From NCBI GenBank assembly GCA_023388495.1, contig JAEWGC010000018.1:1-64000 (forward strand): a stretch of 64,000 bases of DNA. Reading direction: 5' to 3'. A model generated the notes under the pieces. It saw only the letters and a program-made list of their open reading frames with translations. It made no database searches and was not told the origin of the DNA. Shown one piece after another: positions 35,509 to 43,938 of the stretch. The position numbers and the translations under genes are program-made. Source of the DNA: Bacillota bacterium. Lineage in GTDB: Bacteria; Bacillota; Clostridia; Tissierellales; Tissierellaceae. Every line of letters begins with the position of its first letter. The first letter of the stretch is position 1.

Positions 35509-36354
35509 CTAGTTACCTATCCCCATTATTTTATATATATAAGCCATATCCATATTTTCTCTTAGTATATTGGCTAGTTTAGCTAATTCATTCTCCATTT
35601 CCTCTTCTGTTTGTATAGTTAAATTACACTGCTTTTCATAGTCTACTAAACTATCTTCATCTACTAACTCTAAATGTGTGAATGGTATGGTACCTACAAC
35701 TGGTATATTTAATATTTCTTCTATCATTTCAATTCCTGGATCTAAAAGGGTCTTGTCACCTCTAAATTTATTGATTATAAGTCCCTTTATTCTCTTCCTT
35801 TCATGCTCTTCTAATAACATTACAGTGCCATAAAGAGAAGCAAATACTCCTCCCCTATCTATATCTGCTACTAAAAGTACTGGGGCATCTGCCATTTCAG
35901 CCATACCCATATTTACTATATCGTTTTGTTTTAAATTTATTTCTGCTGGGCTGCCTGCACCTTCTATGACAACAATATCATTTTCTTTTTCTATTTCTTT
36001 ATATGTTTCTAATATCATTGGTTTAAGAGTAGTCTTATGCTTGAAATACTCCATAGCCTCCATATCTTCTTTATCTTCACCCTTTATAACAACCATAGAA
36101 CCTTTATCTGATTTGGGTATAAGTAAAATCGGATTCATATTTGGATTTGGTTCAAGTCCTGCTGCTATTGCCTGTAAGGTTTGAGCGGTGCTTATCTTAT
36201 ATCCATCTTTAGTAGTATAATATTTTGAGGACATATTTTGAGATTTAAATGGGTATACCTTATATCCATCTTCTTTAAATATTCTGCATAAACCTGTACA
36301 CATAAGACTTTTACCTGCAGAAGATGTAGTCCCTTGTATCATTATATTTGCCAT
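35509..36354 (-). CDS. cbiP: Short cobyric acid synthase lacking the glutaminase domain
   Basis: A 281-residue protein; intact CbiP/CobQ proteins have about 490-510. Residues 1-235 match the ATP-dependent synthetase half (IMIQGTTSSAGKS, EGAGSPAEINL, VADIDRGGVFASLYGT, NKFRGD). At about residue 240-252 the sequence jumps to a tail (ELAKLANILRENMDMAYIYKIM) that matches the extreme C-terminus of full-length CbiP. The roughly 200-residue glutamine amidotransferase domain in between is missing. Residues 40-58 (SSKYYTTKDG, STAQ) also depart from the usual NS and GRAQ pattern. The frame is open and has a good start, so it may be a working ammonia-dependent enzyme, a subunit of a split enzyme, or a decaying paralogue. 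Confidence 0.85.
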   Translation of the reverse strand: MANIMIQGTTSSAGKSLMCTGLCRIFKEDGYKVYPFKSQNMSSKYYTTKDGYKISTAQTLQAIAAGLEPNPNMNPILLIPKSDKGSMVVIKGEDKEDMEAMEYFKHKTTLKPMILETYKEIEKENDIVVIEGAGSPAEINLKQNDIVNMGMAEMADAPVLLVADIDRGGVFASLYGTVMLLEEHERKRIKGLIINKFRGDKTLLDPGIEMIEEILNIPVVGTIPFTHLELVDEDSLVDYEKQCNLTIQTEEEMENELAKLANILRENMDMAYIYKIMGIGN

Positions 36355-36366
36355 ATTGCTTCCTCC

Positions 36367-37119
36367 TTATCTATATCTGTCTATTTCTTCCTTGAGATTA
36401 TCTACCCTATATTCTAGAGATAATATCGGATTTATACAATATTTTTCTAGTAAATAATATAATTTTTCTATTTCCTCATCATTTGGACTTTGATGATTAT
36501 CATATAATCCATCGTTAGAATGAACATGAATATATAGAATATAATCCTTTAGCTCTCTTATCCACTCTTCTAAAGAGACCTTCCCTAGTTTAGCATGTCC
36601 AATGTCTAAATTAATTTTAATATTAGGTAGATTTATTGTTTCGATTAATTCCTTTAACATACTAGGAGTTTCCTCAAATATATTTTCTAAAAGTATTACT
36701 CCATTATAATATGAAACCTCTTCTAAAATTTTCTCCCAGAATTCCCTGCTTTGTATATTATTTAATTTTCTTAAAGCTGGTTGATTTAAATATGGATTTA
36801 TTTGGCTATGAAAAATTATATAATCCATATCTAATCTCTTAGCTATGTTAATAGTGTTTAAATATCTATTATAGCTTACTTCTCTAATCAATTTATCTGG
36901 ACTAGAAGGCTTTAAATCTAAAAATGGTCCATGTAAAGCCTTGATTCCATTAAAATCCTTAAATATTTCTATATATCTATTTGTTATTGAATTAATTTCG
37001 TAGGTAAGTAAATTAGGTTCAGTAAAATCCTGTATTTCAATACCTATATTGAGCCTTTTTATTTCCTCAATATTTAAATCTTCTATTGTACTAACTGTCT
37101 TTAGTATATTTCTTTCCAT
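36367..37119 (-). CDS. Sugar-phosphate isomerase / AP endonuclease 2-like TIM barrel
   Basis: A 250-residue protein with the fold and metal-site pattern of the xylose-isomerase-like family: HGPF near residue 60, FHSQ near 104, LENIFEETP with a glutamate near 144, DIGHAKLG near 172, HVHSND near 198 and a final LEYR near 240. The reaction is unknown. It starts directly at the mprF stop and ends 12 bases before the cbiP-like gene, so it is transcribed with both. Confidence 0.8.
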   Translation of the reverse strand: MERNILKTVSTIEDLNIEEIKRLNIGIEIQDFTEPNLLTYEINSITNRYIEIFKDFNGIKALHGPFLDLKPSSPDKLIREVSYNRYLNTINIAKRLDMDYIIFHSQINPYLNQPALRKLNNIQSREFWEKILEEVSYYNGVILLENIFEETPSMLKELIETINLPNIKINLDIGHAKLGKVSLEEWIRELKDYILYIHVHSNDGLYDNHQSPNDEEIEKLYYLLEKYCINPILSLEYRVDNLKEEIDRYR

Positions 37120-39720
37120 CTATTCACTCCCTCTTTTAAGTTTTTTCTTCTTTGAATGAATCAACCAAGTTACCTCAATTAAAGAAGATGGAAGTAATAT
37201 TAAATCCTCATATACTAAATATCTTCCTTCCCATCTTGGATCAAATTTGTTTTTATACTTTCTTAGTCCATCAAAGCTATAGAAATGTTTACCATATTTA
37301 AATACTAAATGTGCAAACCTTTCTTGGATATGAGCATTGTGTGTTATTCCTACATTTGAAAGCGGTGCCATTCCAAGATTAAATATTTTATAATTATCCT
37401 CTTTCAATTTTAATATTAAATTTAATATAAGAAATGTCATAGTATTACTAGGTACATCCTTTTTAAAACGCATCAAATCAATTGAAGCAGATTTATGATT
37501 ATCATAGCTAGGGCTTATTGAAGCAAAGGCTATGATTTCTTCTGTTTCTTTGCTTTTTATAATACCTATTTTGGATTTATTTAAATATTCCTTATTAAAC
37601 CATCCAAGAGAAAAGCCCATCTCCTCTCTATCTCCCAACCACTGGTCAGAAACTTTCTTTAGTGATGAAAATAGATTATCATCTATAGAATTTTCATCAT
37701 ACATCTCAAAAATAAAACCATCCTTTTCGAATCGTCTAAGTACATTTCTGAAGTCTCTACTCTTTGAACTATTTATATCAAAATCATCCAGTTCAACTAA
37801 TCCCGTTTCTCCTAATTTGAAGAAATAATAGCCATGGTCATGATAAAAAGGCAATAATTTCTCACTGACTTGATAAAATACAGATTTATATCCATATTCA
37901 TCTATAAAAGACTGAAACTCCATTAAAGCTTCATTAAAATATTTTTGCTCCCCAATAGGATCTCCTAAAACTATTGCAAGGTTGTGGCTTATCTCATATT
38001 GAATTAAAACCTTATTGTTTTTAGACCAAAATAAATGTTTATCTTTTAAAAATATAAGATTAGTTAAAAAATTCCCCTCATATTTTTGTAAAAATTCATA
38101 TACCTTTTCTTCATCAACAGTTTCATAGGCTTGATTACTTGTTATTTTTTCTTTAGTCAGCTCATAATATATAACAAAAATAATAAGAAGTCCATAAGCA
38201 ATAGCCCCACTAGGAATTGTCCAAGAAAATCCACTGGCAAATAATGACCTAAAATATTTAATCTTTATGAAATCTTTAAATATTATATGAGATACTTTCA
38301 TATAAGCTACGATTCCGACAAATGCCAATAGTAAAGTTATAGAAGCCTTAAACCAATCAATAGGTAAACTCCTTCTATAAAAGCTCTCTTTAGACATCTT
38401 CAATGTTATTAAGACTAAAATCAAGAAAATAGTTTCTTCATAGGCAAATCCCTTAATCATTGCAAATATTGCGCCTAAAAATAATAGCCACATAGTTATT
38501 TTATAGCTTCGCTTAACTTTCATTCTTATCTCTCTAGAAATAACTACTAATAATGTTCCAATACATATTGATAATTGACGAGATAGTTGAAGAATTGGAA
38601 AAGATAGAAGCCTTGAAGCTATTTTGATCCTATCAATTGCTCCTGGAACTAAGGCAGACATCAATAAAGTTATCCCACTTGTTAATATCAATATAGCTAG
38701 TAGTATGTTTGTAATACTTGATGTTTTGTTAATAAAATCCTTTATCTTTGAAAAATCAATAAAATTAATTAACTTATTTTCACTTTGTGATTGTGCTATT
38801 AATGTGAAAATTATCCCAATTATTAAAGGCAGTATATAATAAAAGGTTCTATATAGTATTAGTATTGCTAAAATATTTTCAGTTCCTATACCATAATACT
38901 GAAAACCAAGCAGTACTACTAAATCAAAGGATCCTATCCCTCCAGGTAACAAACTTAAGATACCCGCTATAGAGCCTAAGGTAAATACCGTAAATATAAT
39001 ATATAAATTCACAGCCTGACTAAACTGTCTTACGAGCACAAAAAATAAAGCAAAGGCCGCCATCCATTCTATAAAAGATAAAAACAACAGCTTCACCCTT
39101 AAAATAACTCTATTATAATCAGTTGTTTTTTCTGAGTTTTTATTAAATATGTCAAAAATTCTATCTATTAAAAAATAAATAATGAAGTATGCTATAAAAG
39201 CTATAATTGCTATAAATAGCCAATTATATTTTTCTATAAGGGGATGTATGTAGTGATATTTAAACAGCGAAATAATCAGCATAAGAGAAAGACCTATGGC
39301 CGTTGCTGGAATCAATAGTAAATTATAATTTATAATATCCTCTTTGTTATCTGTATTCTTCTTAAATAACACTGTTCTAATAGAAGCTCCTGCTAATCCT
39401 CCTAGTCCCGAAATATTATTTATTGTATTAGCCACAAAAGTAACACTAAATATGGTTATCTTCTTTATATTAAGATTTAGGTATTTTACTATTATAAAAT
39501 CATATAAACTCATTGATGATACTGCTATTATTCCTAGAACAGTAAATACAAATATAAAATATATAGGAAATTCTCTAATTATGGATGTTGTCTTAACAAA
39601 ATCTATTGATTTTAATTCCCTTACTCCTCCGGCAATTATAATTCCTATCATGAATATGATAAAGCCTAGTCTCAAAAGCTTTGTTCTATTTTTCTTCAGC
39701 AGCAATTTAAGTTTTTCCAT
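37120..39720 (-). CDS. mprF: Phosphatidylglycerol lysyltransferase (MprF-like)
   Basis: An 866-residue membrane protein. Residues 1-320 form the flippase part (GLGGLAGASIRTVLF, LLPGGIGSFDLVVLLGFQYYG), further spans follow to about 530, and residues 540-860 form a cytosolic aminoacyltransferase domain of the DUF2156 type. It would add lysine (or alanine) to phosphatidylglycerol and move it to the outer leaflet, reducing sensitivity to cationic peptides. It heads a transcript that also contains the TIM-barrel, cbiP-like and cbiB genes, an unexpected partnership. Confidence 0.9.
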   Translation of the reverse strand: MEKLKLLLKKNRTKLLRLGFIIFMIGIIIAGGVRELKSIDFVKTTSIIREFPIYFIFVFTVLGIIAVSSMSLYDFIIVKYLNLNIKKITIFSVTFVANTINNISGLGGLAGASIRTVLFKKNTDNKEDIINYNLLLIPATAIGLSLMLIISLFKYHYIHPLIEKYNWLFIAIIAFIAYFIIYFLIDRIFDIFNKNSEKTTDYNRVILRVKLLFLSFIEWMAAFALFFVLVRQFSQAVNLYIIFTVFTLGSIAGILSLLPGGIGSFDLVVLLGFQYYGIGTENILAILILYRTFYYILPLIIGIIFTLIAQSQSENKLINFIDFSKIKDFINKTSSITNILLAILILTSGITLLMSALVPGAIDRIKIASRLLSFPILQLSRQLSICIGTLLVVISREIRMKVKRSYKITMWLLFLGAIFAMIKGFAYEETIFLILVLITLKMSKESFYRRSLPIDWFKASITLLLAFVGIVAYMKVSHIIFKDFIKIKYFRSLFASGFSWTIPSGAIAYGLLIIFVIYYELTKEKITSNQAYETVDEEKVYEFLQKYEGNFLTNLIFLKDKHLFWSKNNKVLIQYEISHNLAIVLGDPIGEQKYFNEALMEFQSFIDEYGYKSVFYQVSEKLLPFYHDHGYYFFKLGETGLVELDDFDINSSKSRDFRNVLRRFEKDGFIFEMYDENSIDDNLFSSLKKVSDQWLGDREEMGFSLGWFNKEYLNKSKIGIIKSKETEEIIAFASISPSYDNHKSASIDLMRFKKDVPSNTMTFLILNLILKLKEDNYKIFNLGMAPLSNVGITHNAHIQERFAHLVFKYGKHFYSFDGLRKYKNKFDPRWEGRYLVYEDLILLPSSLIEVTWLIHSKKKKLKRGSE

Positions 39721-39839
39721 ATATCAATCCACCTACCATTCTTATTATCTTAATATCTCTATACCACTCTAAGTTTATTCTATTTCATAAATAATATATT
39801 ACATTGTTTTTTTAGCATTGGCAAATAAAAAACATAAAC

Positions 39840-39858
39840 CCCAGGTTATTAACCTGGG
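39840..39858. terminator. Hairpin after the LCP gene
   Basis: CCCAGGTTA and TAACCTGGG form a 9-bp stem. On the minus strand, GTTTATGTTTTTT follows, so it may end the LCP transcript. On the plus strand ATTAGTTTTT follows. Confidence 0.5.
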
Positions 39859-39915
39859 ATTAGTTTTTCTATAAAAATCATTTAGTTATCATTCTATAAT
39901 TTAAGCTCTAAGAAA

Positions 39916-40863
39916 TTACTTTATATAACTACCAAACATATCCTTCACCATTACCTCCATCTTTTCCTTATCGTATACAAAATAACTTATCTCGCCTATA
40001 TATTTTCCTTCTCCTGGAATAGTGTTTGTAACCATATTCTCCACATCTATTTTATTAGCTGATATAGCTCCTTTAAGCATAATAGATATAGGTATATTAG
40101 TCTCAACATTTTCAAAATATGTTTCTATTAAACTTGGCAATCTTAATAAATTCTTAGGCTTTAAAGTCTGTTTTGCAAGCTCCTTCATAAAATATTGCTG
40201 AGCTTTTATTCTTCCAATATCACCTTCTTTATAACCTACTGTTTTTGCATTGTTATTTCTCCATCTTAAAAAATCATGAGAATTCTTTCCATCTAGGATT
40301 TGCTCTCCCTTTTTAATATCTATATTAAGAGGAGGTACTTTTGGATTGTATTCTTTATACTTCATATCAAATGGCACATTTATCTTTACGCCACCTATGG
40401 CATCTACAACATCTACTACAATTTTATAATCAACCTTAACATAATATTCTAAATCAATGCCTAAGAATTCCCTTACAGTATTTAAAGCTAATTCTACACC
40501 ACCATTTTGGTGTGCATGATTTATCTTATCTAGCTTACCATCTACTAAAACTCTAGTATCCCTTGGAATAGACAATAAACTTATGCCACCAGTATCAAAA
40601 TTAACTTTCATTAGCATCATAGTATCTGTACGAGTACCTTTAGACTTTTTTACATCTTCGGCATCTACACCCATTAATAAAAATAATATTTCGTTCTTAA
40701 CCTTTAGTTCATCTTCCTTTTCTTTCTCAATATTTTCATTATCTATAACATTTGGAATTGTTACTGTAGGTTTCTTCTCAAATAAGGGTTTTAATATTGT
40801 TGAATACAATAATGTAAAACATAAAAATGATACAAAAAAGGTAATTAAGAATTTCTTTTTCAT
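39916..40863 (-). CDS. LytR-CpsA-Psr (LCP) family cell-wall ligase
   Basis: A 315-residue protein with one N-terminal membrane anchor (residues 5-27) and an extracellular LCP domain. LLMGVDAE and RTDTMMLMKV near residues 62-89 and SIPRDTRV near 98-105 carry the conserved Asp and Arg residues that bind polyprenyl pyrophosphate. It would attach wall polymers to peptidoglycan. It is a single gene. Confidence 0.9.
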   Translation of the reverse strand: MKKKFLITFFVSFLCFTLLYSTILKPLFEKKPTVTIPNVIDNENIEKEKEDELKVKNEILFLLMGVDAEDVKKSKGTRTDTMMLMKVNFDTGGISLLSIPRDTRVLVDGKLDKINHAHQNGGVELALNTVREFLGIDLEYYVKVDYKIVVDVVDAIGGVKINVPFDMKYKEYNPKVPPLNIDIKKGEQILDGKNSHDFLRWRNNNAKTVGYKEGDIGRIKAQQYFMKELAKQTLKPKNLLRLPSLIETYFENVETNIPISIMLKGAISANKIDVENMVTNTIPGEGKYIGEISYFVYDKEKMEVMVKDMFGSYIK

Positions 40864-41019
40864 ACTAACACCTCAGTTATTTTATCAGTCTTATTCAATG
40901 GTACTATAAACCACCCTTAAGCACAACAAAAGAAACCATCAAATAGTTTACAATATAGTTACAAAACCTAGAAATATTAAGATATTAAAGACAATCTTAA
41001 ATACTGATAAGAGAAAAAT

Positions 41020-41053
41020 AACACCCTCTCATTTTAAAAAATGAGGGGGTGTT
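41020..41053 (-). terminator. Terminator of sodA
   Basis: A 13-bp stem (minus strand AACACCCCCTCATT with AATGAGAGGGTGTT, one G-U pair) followed by ATTTTTC. It begins 35 bases after the sodA stop codon. Confidence 0.8.
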
Positions 41054-41087
41054 AACAATCCGAATACTAATATACAGAATCTAAATA

Positions 41088-41696
41088 TTATTTATTATTG
41101 TTATATATTTCTTCTATCTTCTTCCAATCAACAATATTCCACCAAGAATCTATATAATCAGCTCTCTTATTTTTATATTTTAGGTAATATGCATGCTCCC
41201 ATACATCTATACCAAGTAGTGGAATCTTTCCTTGCGATATTGGGTTATCTTGATTTGCTGTAGGAACTATGGCAAGTTTTCCGCTATCAATAACTAACCA
41301 TGCCCATCCACTACCAAATTGACCTAGAGCAGCTTTTTTGAAATCTTCCTTGAATTTTTCAAATCCACCTAGATCCTCATCAATTTTCTTTCCTAATTCT
41401 CCTTCTGGCTTTCCTCCACCATTTGGTGACATTATATCCCAGAACATTGCGTGGTTGTAATGACCTCCACCATTGTTTCTTACGGCAGTTCTAATATTTT
41501 CTGGTAGCTCATCTAAGGATTTTAATATATCTTCAATCCCCATTTCTTGATACTTTTCATGGCCTTCCAAGGCTTTATTTAAATTATCAACATAGGCTTG
41601 ATGATGTTTTGAGTGATGTGTCTCCATTGTTAGTTGGTCTATATGTGGCTCCAATGCATCATATGAATATTTTAATTCTGGTAATAAAAACTTCAT
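41088..41696 (-). CDS. sodA: Superoxide dismutase, Mn/Fe family
   Basis: A 202-residue cytosolic enzyme that dismutates superoxide. Metal ligands are His27, His82 (HYNHAMFW) and the Asp and His of GIDVWEHAYY. The Gln in ANQDNP and the QFGSGWAW block favour the manganese type, though metal choice is not certain from sequence. A 15-bp dyad upstream may regulate it. Confidence 0.94.
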   Translation of the reverse strand: MKFLLPELKYSYDALEPHIDQLTMETHHSKHHQAYVDNLNKALEGHEKYQEMGIEDILKSLDELPENIRTAVRNNGGGHYNHAMFWDIMSPNGGGKPEGELGKKIDEDLGGFEKFKEDFKKAALGQFGSGWAWLVIDSGKLAIVPTANQDNPISQGKIPLLGIDVWEHAYYLKYKNKRADYIDSWWNIVDWKKIEEIYNNNK

Positions 41697-41767
41697 TCTA
41701 TCTCTCCTTCTTATCTATATTAATTTTATTGTTATCTTGTTATTCTATATATGCCCATTTTTCTAAT

Positions 41768-41782
41768 TGATAAACATTATCA
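41768..41782 (-). promoter_or_regulatory. Possible Fur/PerR-type operator before sodA
   Basis: A perfect dyad TGATAA-TGT-TTATCA lies about 70 bases before the sodA start and overlaps a weak -35. It has the AT-rich shape of Fur-superfamily sites, but there is no second example in the window to support it. Confidence 0.35.
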
Positions 41783-41818
41783 TTTAGAAAACATTTAAGT
41801 TATTTTTTTCCATTTAAA

Positions 41819-41848
41819 AAGCTCCAATGAGTTTCCTCATTAGAGCTT
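41819..41848 (-). terminator. Terminator of the flavoprotein gene
   Basis: On the minus strand AAGCTCTAATGAG and CTCATTGGAGCTT form a 13-bp stem with one G-T pair, followed by TTT. It lies 18 bases after the flavoprotein stop. Similar stems recur at 46026, 48016 and 63745. Confidence 0.8.
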
Positions 41849-41866
41849 TTTTAAATGTTTATTTTT

Positions 41867-43657
41867 TTATCTTTGAGATTTAGCTTCCTCTGCTGCTACT
41901 CTACCTGCAATCCTACCCATACCTACACATGTTGATATAGATGAACCACTACCTGCATATTCTTGATGGAATAAATCTCCATTTGCAACTTCACCAGCTG
42001 CATAAAGACCTTTTATTACTCCACCATTTTCTGCTATAACCTGACCATTTTCATTAGTTATAGGACCTCCAAATGTTCCTGATGTTATTGGTAGGAATGG
42101 AACAGCGTAGAATGGACCTTCTTCAACGCTCTTCATATACTCAGGATTTTTGTTAAAATCTTCATCTTTACCTTTTTTAGCTAATGAATTATATCTATCA
42201 ACTGTTCCGTGAAGCTCTGTCATACCTAATTTACTAGCAAGCTCTTCAATAGTACTTCCTTCAATTATTCTACCCTCTTTTATTAAAGCATCAAAAGAAT
42301 CTAGTTTTCCTTTAGTATCTGTTATATAGAACATTCCTGTTTGATTTCTATCTATAAGCTTTTTACTTCTAGTAAACCAAAAGTCTGTCTCATCCACAAA
42401 ACGACTTCCAGTAGTATCTACATAGAGTCCACCTACTTCTCCTACACCTGCTGCTAAGTCTAAGTATAGTAGAACCGCTCCTCCACCAGCTTGGATTTTA
42501 GCTCCTGCATCTCTAGCCATTATTAATCCATCTCCTACATTTCCAGATCCTACTGTTGAGTGAACTGGTTTTACTAATGGTGCATATTCTTCTAATAATT
42601 CCTTATTTAAATCATATCCACCTGTAGCTAGTATAACGGTTTTTGCATTTATTATTATTGTATTTCCTGCTGAATTTTCACATTCAATTCCTGTAACAGT
42701 ACCATTATTATCTATTATTAGTTTTTTAGCTGGTGTTTCTAATAGTATTTCTACTCCATTTTCTCTAGCTTTCTTCTCTAATGGTTGAGTAATTGCCCAT
42801 CCATGTCCATCCTGTTCAACTTTTCCATCTTGAACAGAAACATAGTGACCTCTTATTGGACGATATTTTTCATGTAGTTGCTCTATGTTTTTGCTAAATT
42901 CAACTCCATTTTCTACTAACCAATTGAAATCTGCCAGAGAATTATCAGCAATTAATCTGGTCTTGACAGGATCAATTTTGTTCTCCCCAACTGTCATTAA
43001 ATGGTTATAATAAAGGTCTGCATTATCTTCAACACCATGAGATTTTTGTATATCAGTTCCAGCAGCTTGCACCTTTCCACCTGATCTAGCTGTACTACCA
43101 CCTGTCATAGCAAGTTTTTCAACTAACATAACCTTAGCACCATTGTTCACTGCCTCAAGTGCGGCAGATAAACCAGCTGCACCACCACCTACTACAACTA
43201 CTTCAGTGTCATAGGTTAAAGTTTCTTTGTTTCCTGTATCTACTGCTTTCACCTTTAATGCATCAATATCTGCACCAGCTTCTTTTAACGCTGCCTCTAC
43301 TGCTGCTAATATGGCCTGACTAGTAACAGTTGCTCCAGTAACAGCATCTACTGCAAGAGTTTGACCTTCAACTATTGCAGCTGGTATCTTCTCAAGAGCT
43401 GCATCTGCAATACCCTTAGTCTCTGAGTTTTCAAGAATTTTAACCTCTGTAATACTATTCTCATCAACTGTAACACTTACTTTTACTTTACCACCAATAC
43501 CTTCCCCTTCACCGGTATATGTACCTGGCTTAAATAACCCACTGGCTACATCAGAGTTACCATCATTTGTTGCTGGTTTACTTTGACATCCCAACAATAT
43601 TGTAGATAATAAACCGACCAAAACAATAAATACTATAAACTTTGACTTAATACGCAT
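41867..43657 (-). CDS. FMN-binding/FAD flavoprotein reductase, lipoprotein
   Basis: A 596-residue surface lipoprotein (lipobox LLGC, Cys24). Residues 45-130 are an FMN-binding domain whose TGATVT motif (107-112) is the site where FMN is attached covalently through threonine. From residue 150 an FAD domain of the fumarate reductase/urocanate reductase family follows (VVVVGGGAAGLSAA). It probably reduces an unsaturated organic acid as an extracellular electron sink; the substrate cannot be read. A sigma-54 promoter at 43756-43771 and the activator encoded upstream show it is induced by a specific signal. Confidence 0.87.
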   Translation of the reverse strand: MRIKSKFIVFIVLVGLLSTILLGCQSKPATNDGNSDVASGLFKPGTYTGEGEGIGGKVKVSVTVDENSITEVKILENSETKGIADAALEKIPAAIVEGQTLAVDAVTGATVTSQAILAAVEAALKEAGADIDALKVKAVDTGNKETLTYDTEVVVVGGGAAGLSAALEAVNNGAKVMLVEKLAMTGGSTARSGGKVQAAGTDIQKSHGVEDNADLYYNHLMTVGENKIDPVKTRLIADNSLADFNWLVENGVEFSKNIEQLHEKYRPIRGHYVSVQDGKVEQDGHGWAITQPLEKKARENGVEILLETPAKKLIIDNNGTVTGIECENSAGNTIIINAKTVILATGGYDLNKELLEEYAPLVKPVHSTVGSGNVGDGLIMARDAGAKIQAGGGAVLLYLDLAAGVGEVGGLYVDTTGSRFVDETDFWFTRSKKLIDRNQTGMFYITDTKGKLDSFDALIKEGRIIEGSTIEELASKLGMTELHGTVDRYNSLAKKGKDEDFNKNPEYMKSVEEGPFYAVPFLPITSGTFGGPITNENGQVIAENGGVIKGLYAAGEVANGDLFHQEYAGSGSSISTCVGMGRIAGRVAAEEAKSQR

Positions 43658-43755
43658 CTTAATTCCTCCTCAATTTTGTACTCACTATTAAATCTAAAAT
43701 CATCTATATAATATTCCCTCTTTAATCACCTCTCTTTTCCGTTAATTATATAACT

Positions 43756-43771
43756 AGCAATCTTCGTGCCA
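43756..43771 (-). promoter_or_regulatory. Sigma-54 promoter of the flavoprotein gene
   Basis: The minus-strand sequence TGGCACGAAGATTGCT matches the -24/-12 consensus at every conserved position, with the GG and GC doublets correctly spaced. It lies about 100 bases before the flavoprotein start and next to a sigma-54 activator gene. Confidence 0.88.
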
Positions 43772-43835
43772 AAATTATCAAATTCTTTTTGTGGATTTTA
43801 CAGCATCTAGAAAACAATAGAATTTATCTTTGTGT

Positions 43836-43873
43836 CATAATGATACATGTCTCATAATACATGTATCATTATG
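43836..43873. promoter_or_regulatory. Inverted repeat, probable activator binding sites
   Basis: Two perfect 15-base arms (CATAATGATACATGT and its complement) are separated by eight bases, 65-100 bases upstream of the -24 element. That is the usual location of an upstream activating sequence for an AcoR-type regulator. Each arm also forms part of a smaller dyad (TGTGTCAT-A-ATGATACA). Confidence 0.6.
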
Positions 43874-43892
43874 CTTATTTAAGCATAATAAA

Positions 43893-43918
43893 AGTACTAG
43901 TAAACAAATACTAGCACT
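43893..43918 (-). terminator. Possible terminator of the sigma-54 activator gene
   Basis: On the minus strand AGTGCTAGTA and TACTAGTACT form a 10-bp stem with one G-T pair, followed by TTTATTATG. It lies 20 bases after the activator stop codon. The T-run is short. Confidence 0.5.
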
Positions 43919-43938
43919 TATTAATAAAACTTATTAAA

